Assembly (NCBI GenBank): GCA_028869255.1
Contig: CP110972.1
Span: 4,655,001 to 4,719,000 of the forward strand
Direction: 5' to 3'
From: Pseudomonas poae
GTDB lineage: Bacteria; Pseudomonadota; Gammaproteobacteria; Pseudomonadales; Pseudomonadaceae
DNA length: 64,000 nt
The notes under the pieces are model-generated. The model searched no databases, was not told the origin of the DNA, and worked only from the letters and a program-made list of their open reading frames with translations. Shown in pieces: positions 8,735 through 18,391 of the stretch (positions are counted from its first letter, which is position 1; each line of letters opens with the position of its first letter). The position numbers were made by a program, and so were the translations under genes.

Positions 8735-9370
8735 TCATGGGGTGTCAGGCTGGTTCGCCGGGTGGGCCTGGATAAACGCCGGATGCTGCGCCGCCAGCGC
8801 CGCCACCCTTCCGATGCGTGGGTACTCCGCCAATGGCACCTTGAAGCGCTCCGCCGCATACAACTGCGGTATCAGAAACGCGTCCGCCAGGCCCGGCTGC
8901 TCGCCAAAGCAAAAGCCCTTGTCGCCAATCAACTGCTCCACAGCCCCCAGCCCCTGGTTGATCCAATGCCCGATCCACTCCAGCAGCTGAGCCTCATCGT
9001 GCCCCCACTGGCGCAGCAGGTTCTGGGTGCTGGAGTTGTGCAGCGGGTGAATATCGCAACCGATGATCGAGGCCACCGCACGCTCATGGGCGCGGGTTGC
9101 CAAATCCGTGGAACGCAGCGCCACCTGTGGATAACGTTCGTCCAGGTATTCGATGATCGCCGGGGACTGAATCAGCAGCTCGCCCTCCTCGGTACGCAAG
9201 GCCGGCACGCGGCCCTGCGGGTTGATCGCCAGATACTCCGGCTGACGATTGGCGCCACCGGCCGGAACCAGCAGGTTCACCGGCACCGCGGTGAAGTCCA
9301 ACCCCTTGAGTGCCAGGGCAATTCGCACCCGGTATGACGAGGTGGAACGGTAGTAGGTATAGAGTTGCAT
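8735..9370 (-). CDS. maiA: Maleylacetoacetate isomerase (zeta-class GST)
   Basis: A 211-residue protein with the zeta GST motif YRSTSSYRVRIALALKG at the N-terminus and the domain-two segment HERAVASIIGCDIHPLHN. Isomerises 4-maleylacetoacetate to 4-fumarylacetoacetate with glutathione as cofactor in the cytoplasm. It is the last gene of the hmgA-fahA-maiA operon, 12 bases after fahA, and the length is normal. Confidence 0.93.
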   Translation of the reverse strand: MQLYTYYRSTSSYRVRIALALKGLDFTAVPVNLLVPAGGANRQPEYLAINPQGRVPALRTEEGELLIQSPAIIEYLDERYPQVALRSTDLATRAHERAVASIIGCDIHPLHNSSTQNLLRQWGHDEAQLLEWIGHWINQGLGAVEQLIGDKGFCFGEQPGLADAFLIPQLYAAERFKVPLAEYPRIGRVAALAAQHPAFIQAHPANQPDTP

Positions 9371-9382
9371 CGCCCTGCCCTC

Positions 9383-10669
9383 TCAGCGCGCCGCGACCAC
9401 GGTGCCACGGCATTCGCCGAAGCCGATGGAGGCAAAGCCTTCGCGGCTGCAACGCGCGCGCAGGATGATTTCGTCGCCGTCTTCGAGGAATTTACGTACC
9501 TCGCCGGAAGGCAATTCGACCGGCTTTTTACCGCCTTCAGTCATCTCCAGCAGGCTGCCGAATTGCCCCGGCTGCGGCCCCGACAAAGTGCCCGAGCCAA
9601 ACAGGTCGCCAGCCTGCAGCTGGCAGCCATTGACGCTGTGGTGCGCCACCAATTGCGCGACAGTCCAGTACATATGCAGGCTGTTGCTCAGGGCCAGGCG
9701 ATGGGCTGGCAGGTTTTGCTCGCGCATCGACGCGGTGCTCAGCAGCACTTCGAGTTCGATATCCAGCGCGCCGGCCGCCTGATCCCGTGGATCCAGCAGG
9801 TACGGTAGCGGTTGCGGGTCGCCAGCGGGGCGCGCCGGCTGGGCTTTACGGAACGGCTCCAGCGCTTCGGCGGTGACCACCCACGGCGAGATCGTGGTGA
9901 TAAAGCTTTTCGACAAAAACGGCCCGAGCGGCTGGTACTCCCACGCCTGGATATCCCGCGCCGACCAGTCGTTAAGCAGGCAGAAACCGGCGATATGCTC
10001 AGCCGCATCGCCAATCGCAATCGAGTCGCCCATGGCATTGCCCTGGCCGATCCAAATGCCCAACTCCAGTTCGTAGTCCAGCCGTGCGCAGGGGCCGAAG
10101 CTCGGCTCAGTCTGGCCCGCCGGCAGGGTCTGGCCTTTGGGGCGACGGACCTCGGTGCCCGACGGGCGAATGGTCGAGGCACGACCGTGATAGCCGATCG
10201 GCACGTATTTGTAGTTCGGCAGCAAGGGGTTGTCGGGGCGGAACAATTTGCCGACGTTTTGCGCATGCTCGATGCCGACATAGAAGTCGGTGTAGTCGCT
10301 GATGCTGGCCGGCAGGTGCATCTGGCACTCGGCGGCGCGGTGCAGCACCTGCGCCTCACGGGTTTGCAGCTTGCTGCCTTCGGCCAGCAGTTCCAGCAGG
10401 CGTTCGCGCAAGGCTACACGCGGGCCACGGCCCAGTTCGAAGAACGCGTTCAGTCGGCCGTCGACGGTGGCTTCAACGGCGCGCCGCGCTTCACCGTCAA
10501 ACTCGTCCAGTGCGGCATGCAGGTCGAGGATCGCCTCGCCAATCGCCACGCCGCTGCGCGGTGCCGAGCCGTTGATGCTGAACACACCCAGCGGCAGGTT
10601 CTGCAGCGGGAAGTCGGGGTGACCGTTGGCGGAGGCCACCCAGCTGCGGGTAAGTGTTGGCTGCGTCAT
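9383..10669 (-). CDS. fahA: Fumarylacetoacetase
   Basis: A 428-residue enzyme that hydrolyses fumarylacetoacetate to fumarate and acetoacetate. Seen: the N-terminal SH3-like part (NLPLGVFSINGSAPRSGVAIG), the catalytic and metal region SDYTDFYVGIEHAQNVG, the metal acidic pair in DYELELGIWIG, and LLNDWSARDIQAWEYQPLGPF. All conserved blocks are intact. It starts only 3 bases after the hmgA stop, so the genes are co-transcribed. Confidence 0.95.
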   Translation of the reverse strand: MTQPTLTRSWVASANGHPDFPLQNLPLGVFSINGSAPRSGVAIGEAILDLHAALDEFDGEARRAVEATVDGRLNAFFELGRGPRVALRERLLELLAEGSKLQTREAQVLHRAAECQMHLPASISDYTDFYVGIEHAQNVGKLFRPDNPLLPNYKYVPIGYHGRASTIRPSGTEVRRPKGQTLPAGQTEPSFGPCARLDYELELGIWIGQGNAMGDSIAIGDAAEHIAGFCLLNDWSARDIQAWEYQPLGPFLSKSFITTISPWVVTAEALEPFRKAQPARPAGDPQPLPYLLDPRDQAAGALDIELEVLLSTASMREQNLPAHRLALSNSLHMYWTVAQLVAHHSVNGCQLQAGDLFGSGTLSGPQPGQFGSLLEMTEGGKKPVELPSGEVRKFLEDGDEIILRARCSREGFASIGFGECRGTVVAAR

Positions 10670-10672
10670 GGG

Positions 10673-11956
10673 TTATCTCCGGTTCGGGTTGAAGGTGGCG
10701 GGCAGCGAGGCCCAGCACGCGTCGTAGGTGGGTTGCAATTGCGGGCACTCCAGCGCGAACTGGGTGGGCCGCAGCACTTGGCTGGTCTCGAACATAAAGG
10801 CCATGGTGTTATCGATCTTGTGCGGCGCCAGTTCCCCGTTGATGGCTTTGGTGCAGGTCTCGCCGTCCGGGCCGTGGGCACTCATGCAGCTGTGCAGCGA
10901 CGCGCCGCCGGGCAGGAAGCCTTCGGCCTTGGCGTCGTAGGCGCCCTGGATCAGCCCCATGTATTCGTTCATCAGGTTGCGGTGGAACCACGGCGGCCGG
11001 AAGGTGTTCTCGGCCACCATCCAGCGCGGCGGGAAGATCACGAAGTCGAGGTTGGCCAGGCCGTGCACGCTGGTGGGCGAGGTCAGGACGGTGAAGATCG
11101 ACGGGTCGGGGTGATCGAAGCTCACGGTGCCGATGGTGTTGAAGCGGCGCAGGTCGTATTTGTACGGCACGTTGTTTCCGTGCCAGGCCACCACGTTCAG
11201 CGGCGAATGGTCCAATTCGCAGGCCCACAGCTCACCGAGGAATTTCTGTACCAGCGGTGTAGGGCGCTTCAGGTCTTCGTAGTGGGCAACCGGGGTGAGG
11301 AAATCACGCGGGTTGGCCAGGCCGTTGCTGCCGATCGGGCCCAGGTCCGGCAGGCGCAGCGGCGCGCCGTGGTTTTCCGCGACATAGCCGCGTGCTTGCG
11401 CATCCAGCAGTTCGACACGGAATTTGAGGCCACGCGGCAGCACCACGATTTCCAGCGGTTCGACCTCCAGCACGCCCAATTCGGTGGCGATGCGCAGGCG
11501 GCCCTGCTCTGGAACGATCAACAGTTCGCCGTCGGCATTGAAGAACACGCGCTCCATCGAGCGGTTGGCGCGGTAGTTGTAGATGCTGATAGCTGAGGGT
11601 TTTTCCGACCCGGAGTTGGCGACCATCCCTACAAGACCATCAATAAAGTCCGTCGGCTCGCTCGGGATATCCAGCGGGTTCCAGCGCAACCGGTTCGGCG
11701 TAACTGCGCCCAGTGGCCCACCGGCCAGTTGCCGCGCAAGCTTTTCGAACGCCGGGTGATTGGCCGACGGCTGGATGCGGTACAGCCAGGTGCGACGGGC
11801 TTCGCTGCGCGCCATGGTGAAAGCGGTGCCGGAGAACAGCTCGGTGTACAGGCCGTACGGGGCTTTTTGCGGCGAGTTCTGGCCGACGGGCAGCGCGCCA
11901 GGCAGGGCTTCGCTGGCAAATTCATTGCCAAAGCCCGACAGGTATTCGAGGTCCAT
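10673..11956 (-). CDS. hmgA: Homogentisate 1,2-dioxygenase
   Basis: A 427-residue enzyme that opens the homogentisate ring to maleylacetoacetate in phenylalanine/tyrosine degradation. It starts [23 protein letters not shown]. The iron ligands are visible in [15 protein letters not shown] and [14 protein letters not shown]. It is first in the operon with fahA and maiA. The 120-base divergent region shared with the IclR gene carries repeated palindromic half-sites. Loss of HmgA causes brown pyomelanin in pseudomonads; this copy is intact. Confidence 0.96.
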   Translation of the reverse strand: MDLEYLSGFGNEFASEALPGALPVGQNSPQKAPYGLYTELFSGTAFTMARSEARRTWLYRIQPSANHPAFEKLARQLAGGPLGAVTPNRLRWNPLDIPSEPTDFIDGLVGMVANSGSEKPSAISIYNYRANRSMERVFFNADGELLIVPEQGRLRIATELGVLEVEPLEIVVLPRGLKFRVELLDAQARGYVAENHGAPLRLPDLGPIGSNGLANPRDFLTPVAHYEDLKRPTPLVQKFLGELWACELDHSPLNVVAWHGNNVPYKYDLRRFNTIGTVSFDHPDPSIFTVLTSPTSVHGLANLDFVIFPPRWMVAENTFRPPWFHRNLMNEYMGLIQGAYDAKAEGFLPGGASLHSCMSAHGPDGETCTKAINGELAPHKIDNTMAFMFETSQVLRPTQFALECPQLQPTYDACWASLPATFNPNRR

Positions 11957-11988
11957 GGATCATCCTCTGTGCGGAAGTTGTTTTTATC

Positions 11989-12012
11989 GTAATCCAGTTA
12001 CGCATAACGTAA
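11989..12012. promoter_or_regulatory. Candidate operator for the IclR-type homogentisate regulator
   Basis: Three alternating half-sites, CGTAA-N5-TTACG-N5-CGTAA, form two overlapping perfect palindromes with the same 5-base spacing. They lie in the hmgA/hmgR divergent promoter region. HmgR of P. putida is known to bind a palindrome in the same place; the match here is my inference from symmetry and position. Confidence 0.6.
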
Positions 12013-12076
12013 TTTGATCACTATCGACCGTCAAGCTATAAAGACGCCCATTCATCTCTCGGATTCTCGCCCCTCC

Positions 12077-12856
12077 ATGGAAAAGCCCCGCGACACCGGT
12101 AAACAGAAAGTCCGCTCGGCTGAAGTGGGCACCGATATCCTCAAGGCCCTGGCCGAACTGTCGCCCGCGACTTCGCTGTCGCGCCTGGCCGAGCATGTGC
12201 AGATGCCAGCGAGCAAGGTGCACCGTTATTTGCAGGCGTTGATTGCCTCGGGGTTTGCCGAACAGAACACCGCCACCAACCATTACGGCCTGGGCCGCGA
12301 GGCGTTGCGCGTGGGCTTGGCGGCGCTGGGCAGCATGGATGTGCTGAAAGTCGGCGCGATGCCGCTGGCCGAGTTGCGCGACGAATTGAATGAAACCTGC
12401 TTTCTGGCGGTGTGGGGCAACCAGGGCGCGACCGTGGTGCAGATCGAGCCGGCGGTGCGCGCTGTTACCGTGGTCACGCAGTTGGGTTCGGTGCTGCCGT
12501 TGCTCAGCTCGTCCACCGGGCTGGTGTTCAGTGCGTTCCTGCCATCACGGGAAACCGTCGAACTGCGTGCGCGTGAGATCCAGGCCGGTATCGCCCACGC
12601 CCTGGCGGACGACGATGCCTACGCCAGCGCCTGTGAACAGATCCGCCAGCGCGGCCTGCACTTTGTGCATGGCTTGCTGATGCCCGGGGTGGATGCCTTG
12701 TCGGCACCGGTGTTCAACGCGGTAGGGCAAGTGGCGGCGGTGATGACGGTGGTGGGGCCCACCTCGCTGTTCCACGCCGACGAAGATGGCCCGGCGGCCC
12801 AGCGCCTGCTGGCCGCGACCCGGGCCGTCAGCTGGCGCATGGGCTATCAGCCCTGA
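12077..12856 (+). CDS. hmgR: IclR-family regulator of homogentisate catabolism
   Basis: 259 residues from the ATG at 12077 (MEKPRDTGKQKVRSAEVG). The longer frame from 12014 would run through the operator. An N-terminal winged HTH (LSRLAEHVQMPASKVHRYLQALIASGFAEQ) is followed by an IclR effector domain (GLVFSAFLPSRETVELR... SAPVFNAVGQVAAVMTVVGP). It is divergent from hmgA, as in P. putida, where HmgR represses the operon and homogentisate relieves it. It ends one base before the convergent dacB stop. Confidence 0.88.
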   Translation: MEKPRDTGKQKVRSAEVGTDILKALAELSPATSLSRLAEHVQMPASKVHRYLQALIASGFAEQNTATNHYGLGREALRVGLAALGSMDVLKVGAMPLAELRDELNETCFLAVWGNQGATVVQIEPAVRAVTVVTQLGSVLPLLSSSTGLVFSAFLPSRETVELRAREIQAGIAHALADDDAYASACEQIRQRGLHFVHGLLMPGVDALSAPVFNAVGQVAAVMTVVGPTSLFHADEDGPAAQRLLAATRAVSWRMGYQP

Positions 12857-12857
12857 G

Positions 12858-14315
12858 CTAGTCGTGCCACTGGGTCAGGGCCAGCGCTACGCGGTTCTCC
12901 AGTGCGCGGATGGGCGCCGCATCGCTCACGTAGTTATTGCTGATCATCGAGAACACCAGGCGCCGCCCCTCGGCGTCGGTGATGTAGCCGCTCAATGACG
13001 ACACGCCGGCCATCGACCCGGTCTTGCCGTGCAGGTTATTTTCCGCAGCGGTGCCACGCAGGCGATAACGCAGGCTGCCACCGGTCATGCGGTCGGCATT
13101 CCCGGCAATCGGCAACGCCGCGTACCAGGCGCCGAACCAGGGTTGTTTGGCCGTCGCCAGCAGCAGGTCGGTCAGGGTCTGCGACGACACCAGGTTGCGT
13201 CGCGACAAGCCCGAGCCGTCGACCTGGCTCAATGTCATCGGGTCCATGCGCTGTCGCGTCATGAACGCCGCCACCGCTGCAATCCCCGCCTGCGCAGTGC
13301 CGGCATTCGCGGTCTTGCGCCCCATGGCCTTTAGCAACGCTTCGGACATGTTGTTGTTCGAGAGTTTGAGCAACGGGGTGATCAAGTCCTGCAACGGCGC
13401 CGATTGATGCTCGGCCAATAGCGTGGCGGTCGCGGGGCTTGCGCCACCCATCACCCGCCGGCCCAGCACCTGAATGCCCTGCTGCGCCAACGCCTGCTCA
13501 AACAGGTTGGCCACCAACTGCGTCGGCTCCCACACACTGACCCATTGTCGGCTTTGGCTGCCCGGCGCCAGTGCGCCCGTGAGTTGCAGCAGGTTGGTGC
13601 CGTGCTGGCGGGTGATGGCGTAGCTGTTGCCGGGGCCGCTGACGGCGCGATTGCTCAGTTGCACATAGTCGGTCGCCGGGCTGATCGCCACACTTACCGG
13701 ATGGCCGACCGCCGCTGGCGCCCGGGCAGTGACCAGTAAAGTGCCCGCATCAAAATCGGAATTGGGTGACACGGTCAGCGCCGAAATCTGCGCGCCGTAG
13801 TAGGTGCTTTCGTCGTCCTGGGCCCAGTCCACCCCCAACCGTTCGGCGTCGAACCAGCTGTCGTCGAACACCAGATCACCCTGCACCTGCCGCACGCCCT
13901 GGCTGGCCAGTTGGGCGGCCAATGCCTGGTAATCGGCAAACTGCGTGGTGGGGTCGCCCAGGCCGCGCAGATACAGGTTGCCACTGAGGCGCTCGCCCTG
14001 CCGGGTGCCATTGCTTAACAGTTGGGTAGAAAACCGGTACTGCGGCCCCAGCACATCCATCGCCGCAGCGGTGGTGAGCAGCTTGAGGTTGGAGGCCGGG
14101 ATCAGCCGCGTGCGCGGGTTGTGCTGATAGAGGGTGGTGCCGCTGCGGGCGTCGCGCACCATCAGCGAGACGGTGGCGCCGTGCAGCGCCGGGTCGGCCA
14201 ACAGGTGGTCCAGGGTTGACGAGGTGGCAGTCGGCGAAACGCTCGCGCAACCGCCCAGCAAAAAAATCAAGCCGGCCAGCAGCATGCCGGCGTGTAACGG
14301 TCTTCCAAAGTGCAT
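12858..14315 (-). CDS. dacB: D-alanyl-D-alanine carboxypeptidase/endopeptidase (PBP4, DacB)
   Basis: 485 residues from the ATG at 14315 (MHFGRPLHAGMLLAGLIFLLGGC). The hydrophobic N-terminus with Cys23 suggests a lipoprotein, though GGC is an imperfect lipobox. The class C PBP motifs are present: SNLK (Ser75-Lys78), SNN in LLKLSNNNMSEAL, and KTG in LHGKTGSMAGV. It trims or cross-cut peptidoglycan peptides in the periplasm. A REP doublet separates it from the TonB receptor gene. Confidence 0.9.
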   Translation of the reverse strand: MHFGRPLHAGMLLAGLIFLLGGCASVSPTATSSTLDHLLADPALHGATVSLMVRDARSGTTLYQHNPRTRLIPASNLKLLTTAAAMDVLGPQYRFSTQLLSNGTRQGERLSGNLYLRGLGDPTTQFADYQALAAQLASQGVRQVQGDLVFDDSWFDAERLGVDWAQDDESTYYGAQISALTVSPNSDFDAGTLLVTARAPAAVGHPVSVAISPATDYVQLSNRAVSGPGNSYAITRQHGTNLLQLTGALAPGSQSRQWVSVWEPTQLVANLFEQALAQQGIQVLGRRVMGGASPATATLLAEHQSAPLQDLITPLLKLSNNNMSEALLKAMGRKTANAGTAQAGIAAVAAFMTRQRMDPMTLSQVDGSGLSRRNLVSSQTLTDLLLATAKQPWFGAWYAALPIAGNADRMTGGSLRYRLRGTAAENNLHGKTGSMAGVSSLSGYITDAEGRRLVFSMISNNYVSDAAPIRALENRVALALTQWHD

Positions 14316-14371
14316 CAGCGTTGTGTTCCGTAAAGCCGTCAATGGCGGCAACGCTAACAGCTCCCTCTAAT

Positions 14372-14503
14372 TGTGGCGAGCGGGCTTGCCCGCGTTGGGC
14401 TGCGCAGCGGCCCAAAAACCCGCTAACGCTGTCTTCCTGGTACACCAAGGTGCTCGGATTGGGAGTGCTTCGCACTCCAACGCGGGCAAGCCCGCTCGCC
14501 ACA
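14372..14503. repeat. REP doublet with long spacer
   Basis: TGTGGCGAGCGGGCTTGCCCGCG at the left is repeated inverted as CGCGGGCAAGCCCGCTCGCCACA at the right, with about 85 bases between. The inside also holds small hairpins (GGGCTGCGCAGCGGCCC; GGAGTGCTTCGCACTCC). The spacer is longer than in the other REPINs of the window. Confidence 0.85.
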
Positions 14504-14537
14504 AGAGCAATGCTCGCCACAGGTTATCGCAGTGATC

Positions 14538-16958
14538 CTAGAACTCCAGCGTGCTCGACACCGACACCTGCCGTGCGTCGCCCATGGACACAAACAACCG
14601 GCTGGCCGCCGAAGTGTAGTAAACGCGGTCGAACATGTTCTTCACGTTGAGCTGGAACTTGACCTTCTGCCCGTCGATTTTGGTGTCGTAGGTGGCGAAT
14701 GCATCCGCCACGGTGTAGCCCGGCAGGGTGAAGTCGTTGGCGGCATCGCCAGCGCGCTCACCCACATACCGCGCACCGGTGCCCACGCGCAACTGGTCGC
14801 CGCCGAAGATGTTGCCGAAGTCGTAGGCCACCGACAGCGAGCCGGTATGCTTGGCCACGTTCTGCAGGCGGTTGCCTTCCAGCGTCGGGTCTTTGTCTTT
14901 CACATCCAGGGCATCGGTGTAGGCGTAGCTGCCGATCACACTCCACTGGTCGGTCAACTGGCCGGTGGCATCCAGTTCCAGGCCACGCGAACGCACTTGC
15001 CCGGCAATGCTGTAGATGGTGTTCGCACCGGACCCCACCGACACCAGCACATTGCGCTTGTCGATATTGAACAACGCGGCGCTGGCGGTGATGCGCCCAG
15101 GGATATCGAGCTTGGCGCCCAGTTCCCAGGATTTGGATTTCTCAGGCGTGAGGTCGCCGGTCAACGTGCTGCCATCGGCCAACGCGGCAATGGTGGAGTT
15201 GGGCTTGAACGACTCGGTGTAGCTGCCGTAGAACGACAATTCATCGGTGTAGCGGTACACCAGCCCGGCACGCGGCACCCACGCCTGGCCGTTGCCGTCG
15301 GTGTTGGCCTTGAATGGCACGCCTTTGCCCGCGTATTGGTCATACATCTGGTAGCGCGCACCGGCCACGAAGATCCACTGGTCGGTCAGGTGGATGGCGT
15401 CCTGGAAGAACAGCGAGTCGCTGCGCAGCAGGTCGGTCTGGGCGCTGTCGGCGGCGCTGACGGTGGTGCCTGCGACTTCGTTGCCATACACCGGGTTCAG
15501 GTAATTGAAAGTGCCGCGTGAATTCTGACGAATCAGGTCGGCGCGGTAGATCTTGCGGTATTCGTCATCCAGACCGAACACCAGGTCATGCTGCATGCCC
15601 AGCACGTTGACCTTGCCTTCCAGGCTGGCGGTGGTGAAGCGGTCGGTGGTGATCGCGCCCTTGGTGCCGTCCATCTTGCGCGTCAAGGTGCCGTTGCTAT
15701 TCACCGCGCTGACACGCACCTGGCTGGCGTCGTAGGTTTCGCGGTTCCAGCTGTAGCCGAAATGGGCTTTCCAGTCGTCGTTCAGGTCATGGTCGGCTTC
15801 AAAGCGGTACAGGTCGGAACGGCCTTCCATGTTGTTGAATGGCTCGTCCAGGCGTCGGGTCGCCGGGATATCCAACGGGTGGTTGGTCTTGGGGTCGATG
15901 GCCGTGCCACGGTCGAACGGCGAGAGAAACTCGCGGTGCTCGTAGGCAAACAACAGCTTGGTGGTATCGCCAAACCAGGCCAGCGACGGTGCCACCAGCG
16001 TCTCGCGGTGGGTGCCGAAATTACGCCAGTAGTCTTCGTCTTCGTGGTCGACGATCAAGCGATAGGCCAGGCCCGAATCCCCAATGGGGCCGGTGGTGTC
16101 GAGGTTGCCGCCGCTGCCGTTCTTACCATCGCCGAAGGTCGAGCCGCGCACGGTCAGGGAAGTGGCCTGGGTCAGTTGCGGCTTTTTGCTGACGATGTTC
16201 ACCACGCCGCCCGGGTCCTGAATGCCATACAGCAACGACGACGGGCCCTTGAGCACTTCAACGCGCTCGGCGGTGGAGTTCAGCGCACGGCCCTGAACCA
16301 GCGGCATGCCGTCCTGCATGATCGAGCCGTTACGGTTGTCGCCAAAGCCGCGCAGCATCACCGCGTCCTGGGTACTGGCCAAGGTATTGGCCTGGGTGAT
16401 GCCGCTGATATTGGCCAGGGCGTCATCCAGATTGCGCGGGGTCTGGTCGCGCAGCACCTGGGCCGGCACCACGTTGACGGTCTGCGGGGTTTCCAGCAGC
16501 AGGCCGTGGGAACGCATTACCGAACTGGTGGGCGGCGGCTGGTAGCTGGTGCTGTCCTGGGCCTGGCTGGCGCCGCTGATGGTGGTGGCGCCAAGGTTCA
16601 GCGCGCCTTCGGTGGGCACGGGCTCCAGGGCCAGGGTGCGGGCGTCGATCTGGCGGAAGGTGAAGCCGGAGTTGCCCAGCAGGCGTTGCAATGCCTGAGT
16701 CGCGCTCATTTGCCCGCTGACTGCCGGGGCGCTGAGGCCGTAGGGCGCTTCGTCGGTGTAGATCACGCTGATCCCGGTAACCCGACTGAAATCGCTCAAT
16801 GCCTGGGGCAGCGGTTTGGCTGCCAGGGCAAAGGTGAACTGGGCGCTTTGCTGCTCCTGCGCCTGCGCGACGCAAAGGGGCAGCAACGCCAGCCCCGACA
16901 CCACCAATACCGAGGCTCCCAGCCACTGTTTAACCAAACCGCCCGCCATCGACTTCAT
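14538..16958 (-). CDS. TonB-dependent siderophore receptor with STN domain
   Basis: About 806 residues from the ATG at 16958 (MKSMAGGLVKQWLG), with a signal peptide ending near AQAQ. Residues ~35-110 are a secretin/TonB short N-terminal domain (KPLPQALSDFSRVTGISVIYT). The plug (TPRNLDDALANISGIT, VEVLKGPSSLLYGIQDPGGVVNIVSKKP) and a 22-strand barrel ending in VSVSSTLEF follow. It should import a ferric siderophore across the outer membrane, ligand unknown. STN domains usually signal to a FecR-type anti-sigma factor, but none is adjacent. A Fur-box-like palindrome lies upstream. Confidence 0.9.
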   Translation of the reverse strand: MKSMAGGLVKQWLGASVLVVSGLALLPLCVAQAQEQQSAQFTFALAAKPLPQALSDFSRVTGISVIYTDEAPYGLSAPAVSGQMSATQALQRLLGNSGFTFRQIDARTLALEPVPTEGALNLGATTISGASQAQDSTSYQPPPTSSVMRSHGLLLETPQTVNVVPAQVLRDQTPRNLDDALANISGITQANTLASTQDAVMLRGFGDNRNGSIMQDGMPLVQGRALNSTAERVEVLKGPSSLLYGIQDPGGVVNIVSKKPQLTQATSLTVRGSTFGDGKNGSGGNLDTTGPIGDSGLAYRLIVDHEDEDYWRNFGTHRETLVAPSLAWFGDTTKLLFAYEHREFLSPFDRGTAIDPKTNHPLDIPATRRLDEPFNNMEGRSDLYRFEADHDLNDDWKAHFGYSWNRETYDASQVRVSAVNSNGTLTRKMDGTKGAITTDRFTTASLEGKVNVLGMQHDLVFGLDDEYRKIYRADLIRQNSRGTFNYLNPVYGNEVAGTTVSAADSAQTDLLRSDSLFFQDAIHLTDQWIFVAGARYQMYDQYAGKGVPFKANTDGNGQAWVPRAGLVYRYTDELSFYGSYTESFKPNSTIAALADGSTLTGDLTPEKSKSWELGAKLDIPGRITASAALFNIDKRNVLVSVGSGANTIYSIAGQVRSRGLELDATGQLTDQWSVIGSYAYTDALDVKDKDPTLEGNRLQNVAKHTGSLSVAYDFGNIFGGDQLRVGTGARYVGERAGDAANDFTLPGYTVADAFATYDTKIDGQKVKFQLNVKNMFDRVYYTSAASRLFVSMGDARQVSVSSTLEF

Positions 16959-16990
16959 GCTGTGAGAACCCGTGTAGAAAACGCTGTTAA

Positions 16991-17005
16991 TGCGAATAGA
17001 TCGCA
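16991..17005 (-). promoter_or_regulatory. Candidate Fur box
   Basis: TGCGAATAGATCGCA has the 7-1-7 symmetry of Fur sites (TGATAATNATTATCA) with 5-base perfect outer arms. It sits 33 bases before the receptor start. The match to consensus is only partial, so iron repression is inferred mainly from gene type and position. Confidence 0.4.
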
Positions 17006-17068
17006 GTTTCATGCACTACACGGATGGGCTGACGATTTACCTCACCTTTGTTTGCAATTATTTTTTAT

Positions 17069-18004
17069 TTATTGCGCCTGAATGCGAAACCCCATGCGTG
17101 GGAAATGCACGTGTACGGTGCCGGCACGTTCGTCGGTACGCCGTAGGATCAGTTCCTCACGCCCGGCAAACAGCAACTCACCGGCCACCGGGTCGGTGCC
17201 GTAGTCAGTTGCGCAAATGGTGACGGGCTGGCCGGCCTTGAAGCCGTTCAAATCCTCGAATACCTCCTCCGGCAGCACAGCGGGGGTCGCGTTACGCGCT
17301 ACGTCCAGCGCTTGCTCGGCACTCATTTGGGTGGCAGTGCCATGGCCGAAACTGAGCACTCGGTCCAGCCAGGCGGCGACGGCCGAATGGGCGTCGACCA
17401 ATGGTGCCGTCACGGACGAGCCTTTGAGAAACCACAGGGGATGCGCCAGGGCAAAGTCGGCAATCGACGGCGCGCCGAACAGGAAATCCCCCGGCGCGTG
17501 CTGCAGTTGCTGCTCGATACGCCCGACAATCGCCGGCCATTGATGCTTGGCCTGATCCAATTGCACGCGGGCCGCGGTGCCACCGCTGAACAGCTTGCTG
17601 CGGTCGGCCACCAGCACCTCAATCATCTGCGGCGGTACCTTGGCGAATTTGACGGCCAGGGATTCAGGCTGGAACACCAGCGCCACGGCATGCGAAAACA
17701 CCACAGAATCGGCCCACGCGGCGAAGCCTTGGGTGACCAGTTCCAAGCCCTGGGGAAACAGCGCCGGTGCGGACTTTTCCTGCTCCAGACGGCGGGCGAT
17801 CAACGCGGTGTCGCAATAGATATCGGCGCCGACTTGCAGCACCGGCGTCTTGCGATAGCCACCGGTGAGGGCGGTGAGATCAGGCTTGGGCATCACCGGC
17901 GAGATATGCACCGAGTTCCAGGACAAGCCCTTGAAGCCCAGCAGCAGGCGGGCTTTTTCAGCGAAGGGGGACTGCGGGTAGTGGTGGAGGATCAACTCAG
18001 ACAT
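17069..18004 (-). CDS. Glutathione S-transferase family protein
   Basis: 311 residues. The N-terminal thioredoxin-like domain (MSELILHHYPQSPFAEKARLLLGFKGLSWNSV, then GGYRKTPVLQVGADIYCDTALIARRLE) is GST-like. A helical C-terminal domain (FLFGAPSIADFALAHPLWFL) follows. The last ~90 residues (NGFKAGQPVTICATDYGTDPVAGELL) form an extra strand-rich module not found in ordinary GSTs. The substrate is unknown. It is cytoplasmic and monocistronic. Confidence 0.8.
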   Translation of the reverse strand: MSELILHHYPQSPFAEKARLLLGFKGLSWNSVHISPVMPKPDLTALTGGYRKTPVLQVGADIYCDTALIARRLEQEKSAPALFPQGLELVTQGFAAWADSVVFSHAVALVFQPESLAVKFAKVPPQMIEVLVADRSKLFSGGTAARVQLDQAKHQWPAIVGRIEQQLQHAPGDFLFGAPSIADFALAHPLWFLKGSSVTAPLVDAHSAVAAWLDRVLSFGHGTATQMSAEQALDVARNATPAVLPEEVFEDLNGFKAGQPVTICATDYGTDPVAGELLFAGREELILRRTDERAGTVHVHFPRMGFRIQAQ

Positions 18005-18079
18005 GCCAGGCTCCGCTCGATAGGTGAGCCGCTAGCTTAGCCTGCAACCACGTAAAGGGGAGCGATGGGAACCCATCAG

Positions 18080-18367
18080 TCAAATCAATGAGCCGCTCGC
18101 CGCCAGGCATTCCTTGGCGCTTTTCTTCAGTTTTTTGATCAGGCGCTCCTGGCGCAGCGCCTCGCCTTTGCTCGCGCATTGCTCGGTGTACACCAGCGCC
18201 ACCGCCGGGCTGGACAGGAAAAACCGCGCGCCCTTGCCGCTCTGGTGAGCGGCAAAACGGCGCACCGGGTCATTGCTGATGCCGCAATACAATGCGCCGT
18301 TGGCGGCGCGTACCAGGTAGACGAACCAGGGTTTGGGTTCAGCGGGATTAGTCACGGGCAGATTCAA
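18080..18367 (-). CDS. GIY-YIG nuclease-like protein (YhbQ/UPF0213 type)
   Basis: 95 residues with a single GIY-YIG domain: [37 protein letters not shown], then [13 protein letters not shown]. The conserved YL/YCGI pair and the arginine of the second helix are present. Members bind or nick structured DNA; no cellular role is settled for this subgroup. No mobile element is attached. Confidence 0.85.
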   Translation of the reverse strand: MNLPVTNPAEPKPWFVYLVRAANGALYCGISNDPVRRFAAHQSGKGARFFLSSPAVALVYTEQCASKGEALRQERLIKKLKKSAKECLAASGSLI

Positions 18368-18391
18368 TACACCAGAGGAGTGTCAAGCTTA

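Noticed and set aside
9812..11596. 594-residue plus-strand open frame opposite fahA and hmgA
   Set aside because: Shadow of the fahA and hmgA coding strands; no family pattern or ribosome site.
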